From CAYWXV01 sp964462535 (GTDB taxonomy: Bacteria > Bacteroidota > Ignavibacteria > OLB7), in the NCBI GenBank assembly GCA_964462535.1, contig CAYWXV010000065.1:1-14604 (forward strand): a DNA stretch of 14,604 bases. Direction: 5' to 3'. The notes beneath the pieces were generated by a model, which saw nothing but the letters and a program-made list of their open reading frames with translations, ran no database searches and had not been told where the DNA came from. Made by a program: the position numbers and the translations under genes. This document shows, one piece after another, positions 14,564 to 14,604 of the stretch (positions are counted from its first letter, which is position 1; every line of letters begins with the position of its first letter).

Positions 14564-14604
14564 TTCAACGCAATCTGGCAGGGATCTCACGCGGAGGCGC
14601 GGAG
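14564..14604 (-). repeat. Intergenic repeat copy 2, truncated by the window edge
   Basis: Directly after the last gene, TTCAACGCA (14564-14572) and the tail ACGCGGAGGCGCGGAG (14589-14604) are the reverse-strand counterparts of the 2791-2825 repeat. Read on the minus strand this gives CTCCGCGCCTCCGCG, a diverged spacer, then TGCGTTGAA. It runs to the end of the window, so its full extent is unknown. Confidence 0.45.

Overview
The window reads as a chromosomal segment of a fairly GC-rich member of the Bacteroidota/Chlorobiota (FCB) group. The main evidence is two long secreted proteins that each end in a type IX secretion (T9SS) C-terminal sorting domain of about 80 residues, a signal found almost only in that group. 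Several genes also lack a clear Shine-Dalgarno sequence, as is common there. The high GC, the SBBP-repeat protein and the spaced intergenic repeats suggest a Kapaibacterium/Ignavibacteria-like lineage rather than a classical Bacteroides or Flavobacterium, but this placement is inference.

Layout. Bases 1-194 hold a mosaic of short intergenic repeats: 7-bp tandem units, a GC-rich hairpin and G-runs that could form a quadruplex. They lie directly upstream of a ribosomal/replication operon, rpsF (S6), ssb and rplI (L9). The rpsR (S18) gene that normally sits between ssb and rplI is absent. A 315-bp gap with a terminator-like hairpin follows. Next come a polytopic membrane protein resembling YdjM/DUF457 putative metal-dependent hydrolases, a repeat-bearing gap, a SnoaL-like small protein and a closely spaced ATP-grasp ligase of the DcsG-like type. 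The ATP-grasp gene converges on a 1410-residue reverse-strand gene for a T9SS cargo with SBBP repeats, a Kre9-like module and six Ig-like domains. That gene has a near-canonical promoter in a 223-bp divergent region shared with a GrpB-family gene.

The GrpB gene overlaps (ATGA) a small exported protein of unknown function. A 272-bp gap with nested palindromes separates that pair from a reverse-strand cyclase-family (kynurenine formamidase-like) gene. Divergent to the cyclase gene is a DUF4279-like protein, overlapping (GTGA) a probable lipoprotein. The window closes with a 908-residue T9SS cargo of unknown function and a fragment of an intergenic repeat that also occurs, in opposite orientation, near 2791.

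The first three genes are housekeeping. The remainder is a mix of secreted/surface proteins and small enzyme families with no evident shared pathway. I found no defence system, CRISPR array, tRNA, rRNA, transposase or integrase. The most unusual features are the repeat/quadruplex block in front of rpsF, the loss of rpsR from the operon together with an SSB lacking its conserved tip, the intergenic repeat pair, the substituted metal ligand in the cyclase, and the large modular T9SS protein.
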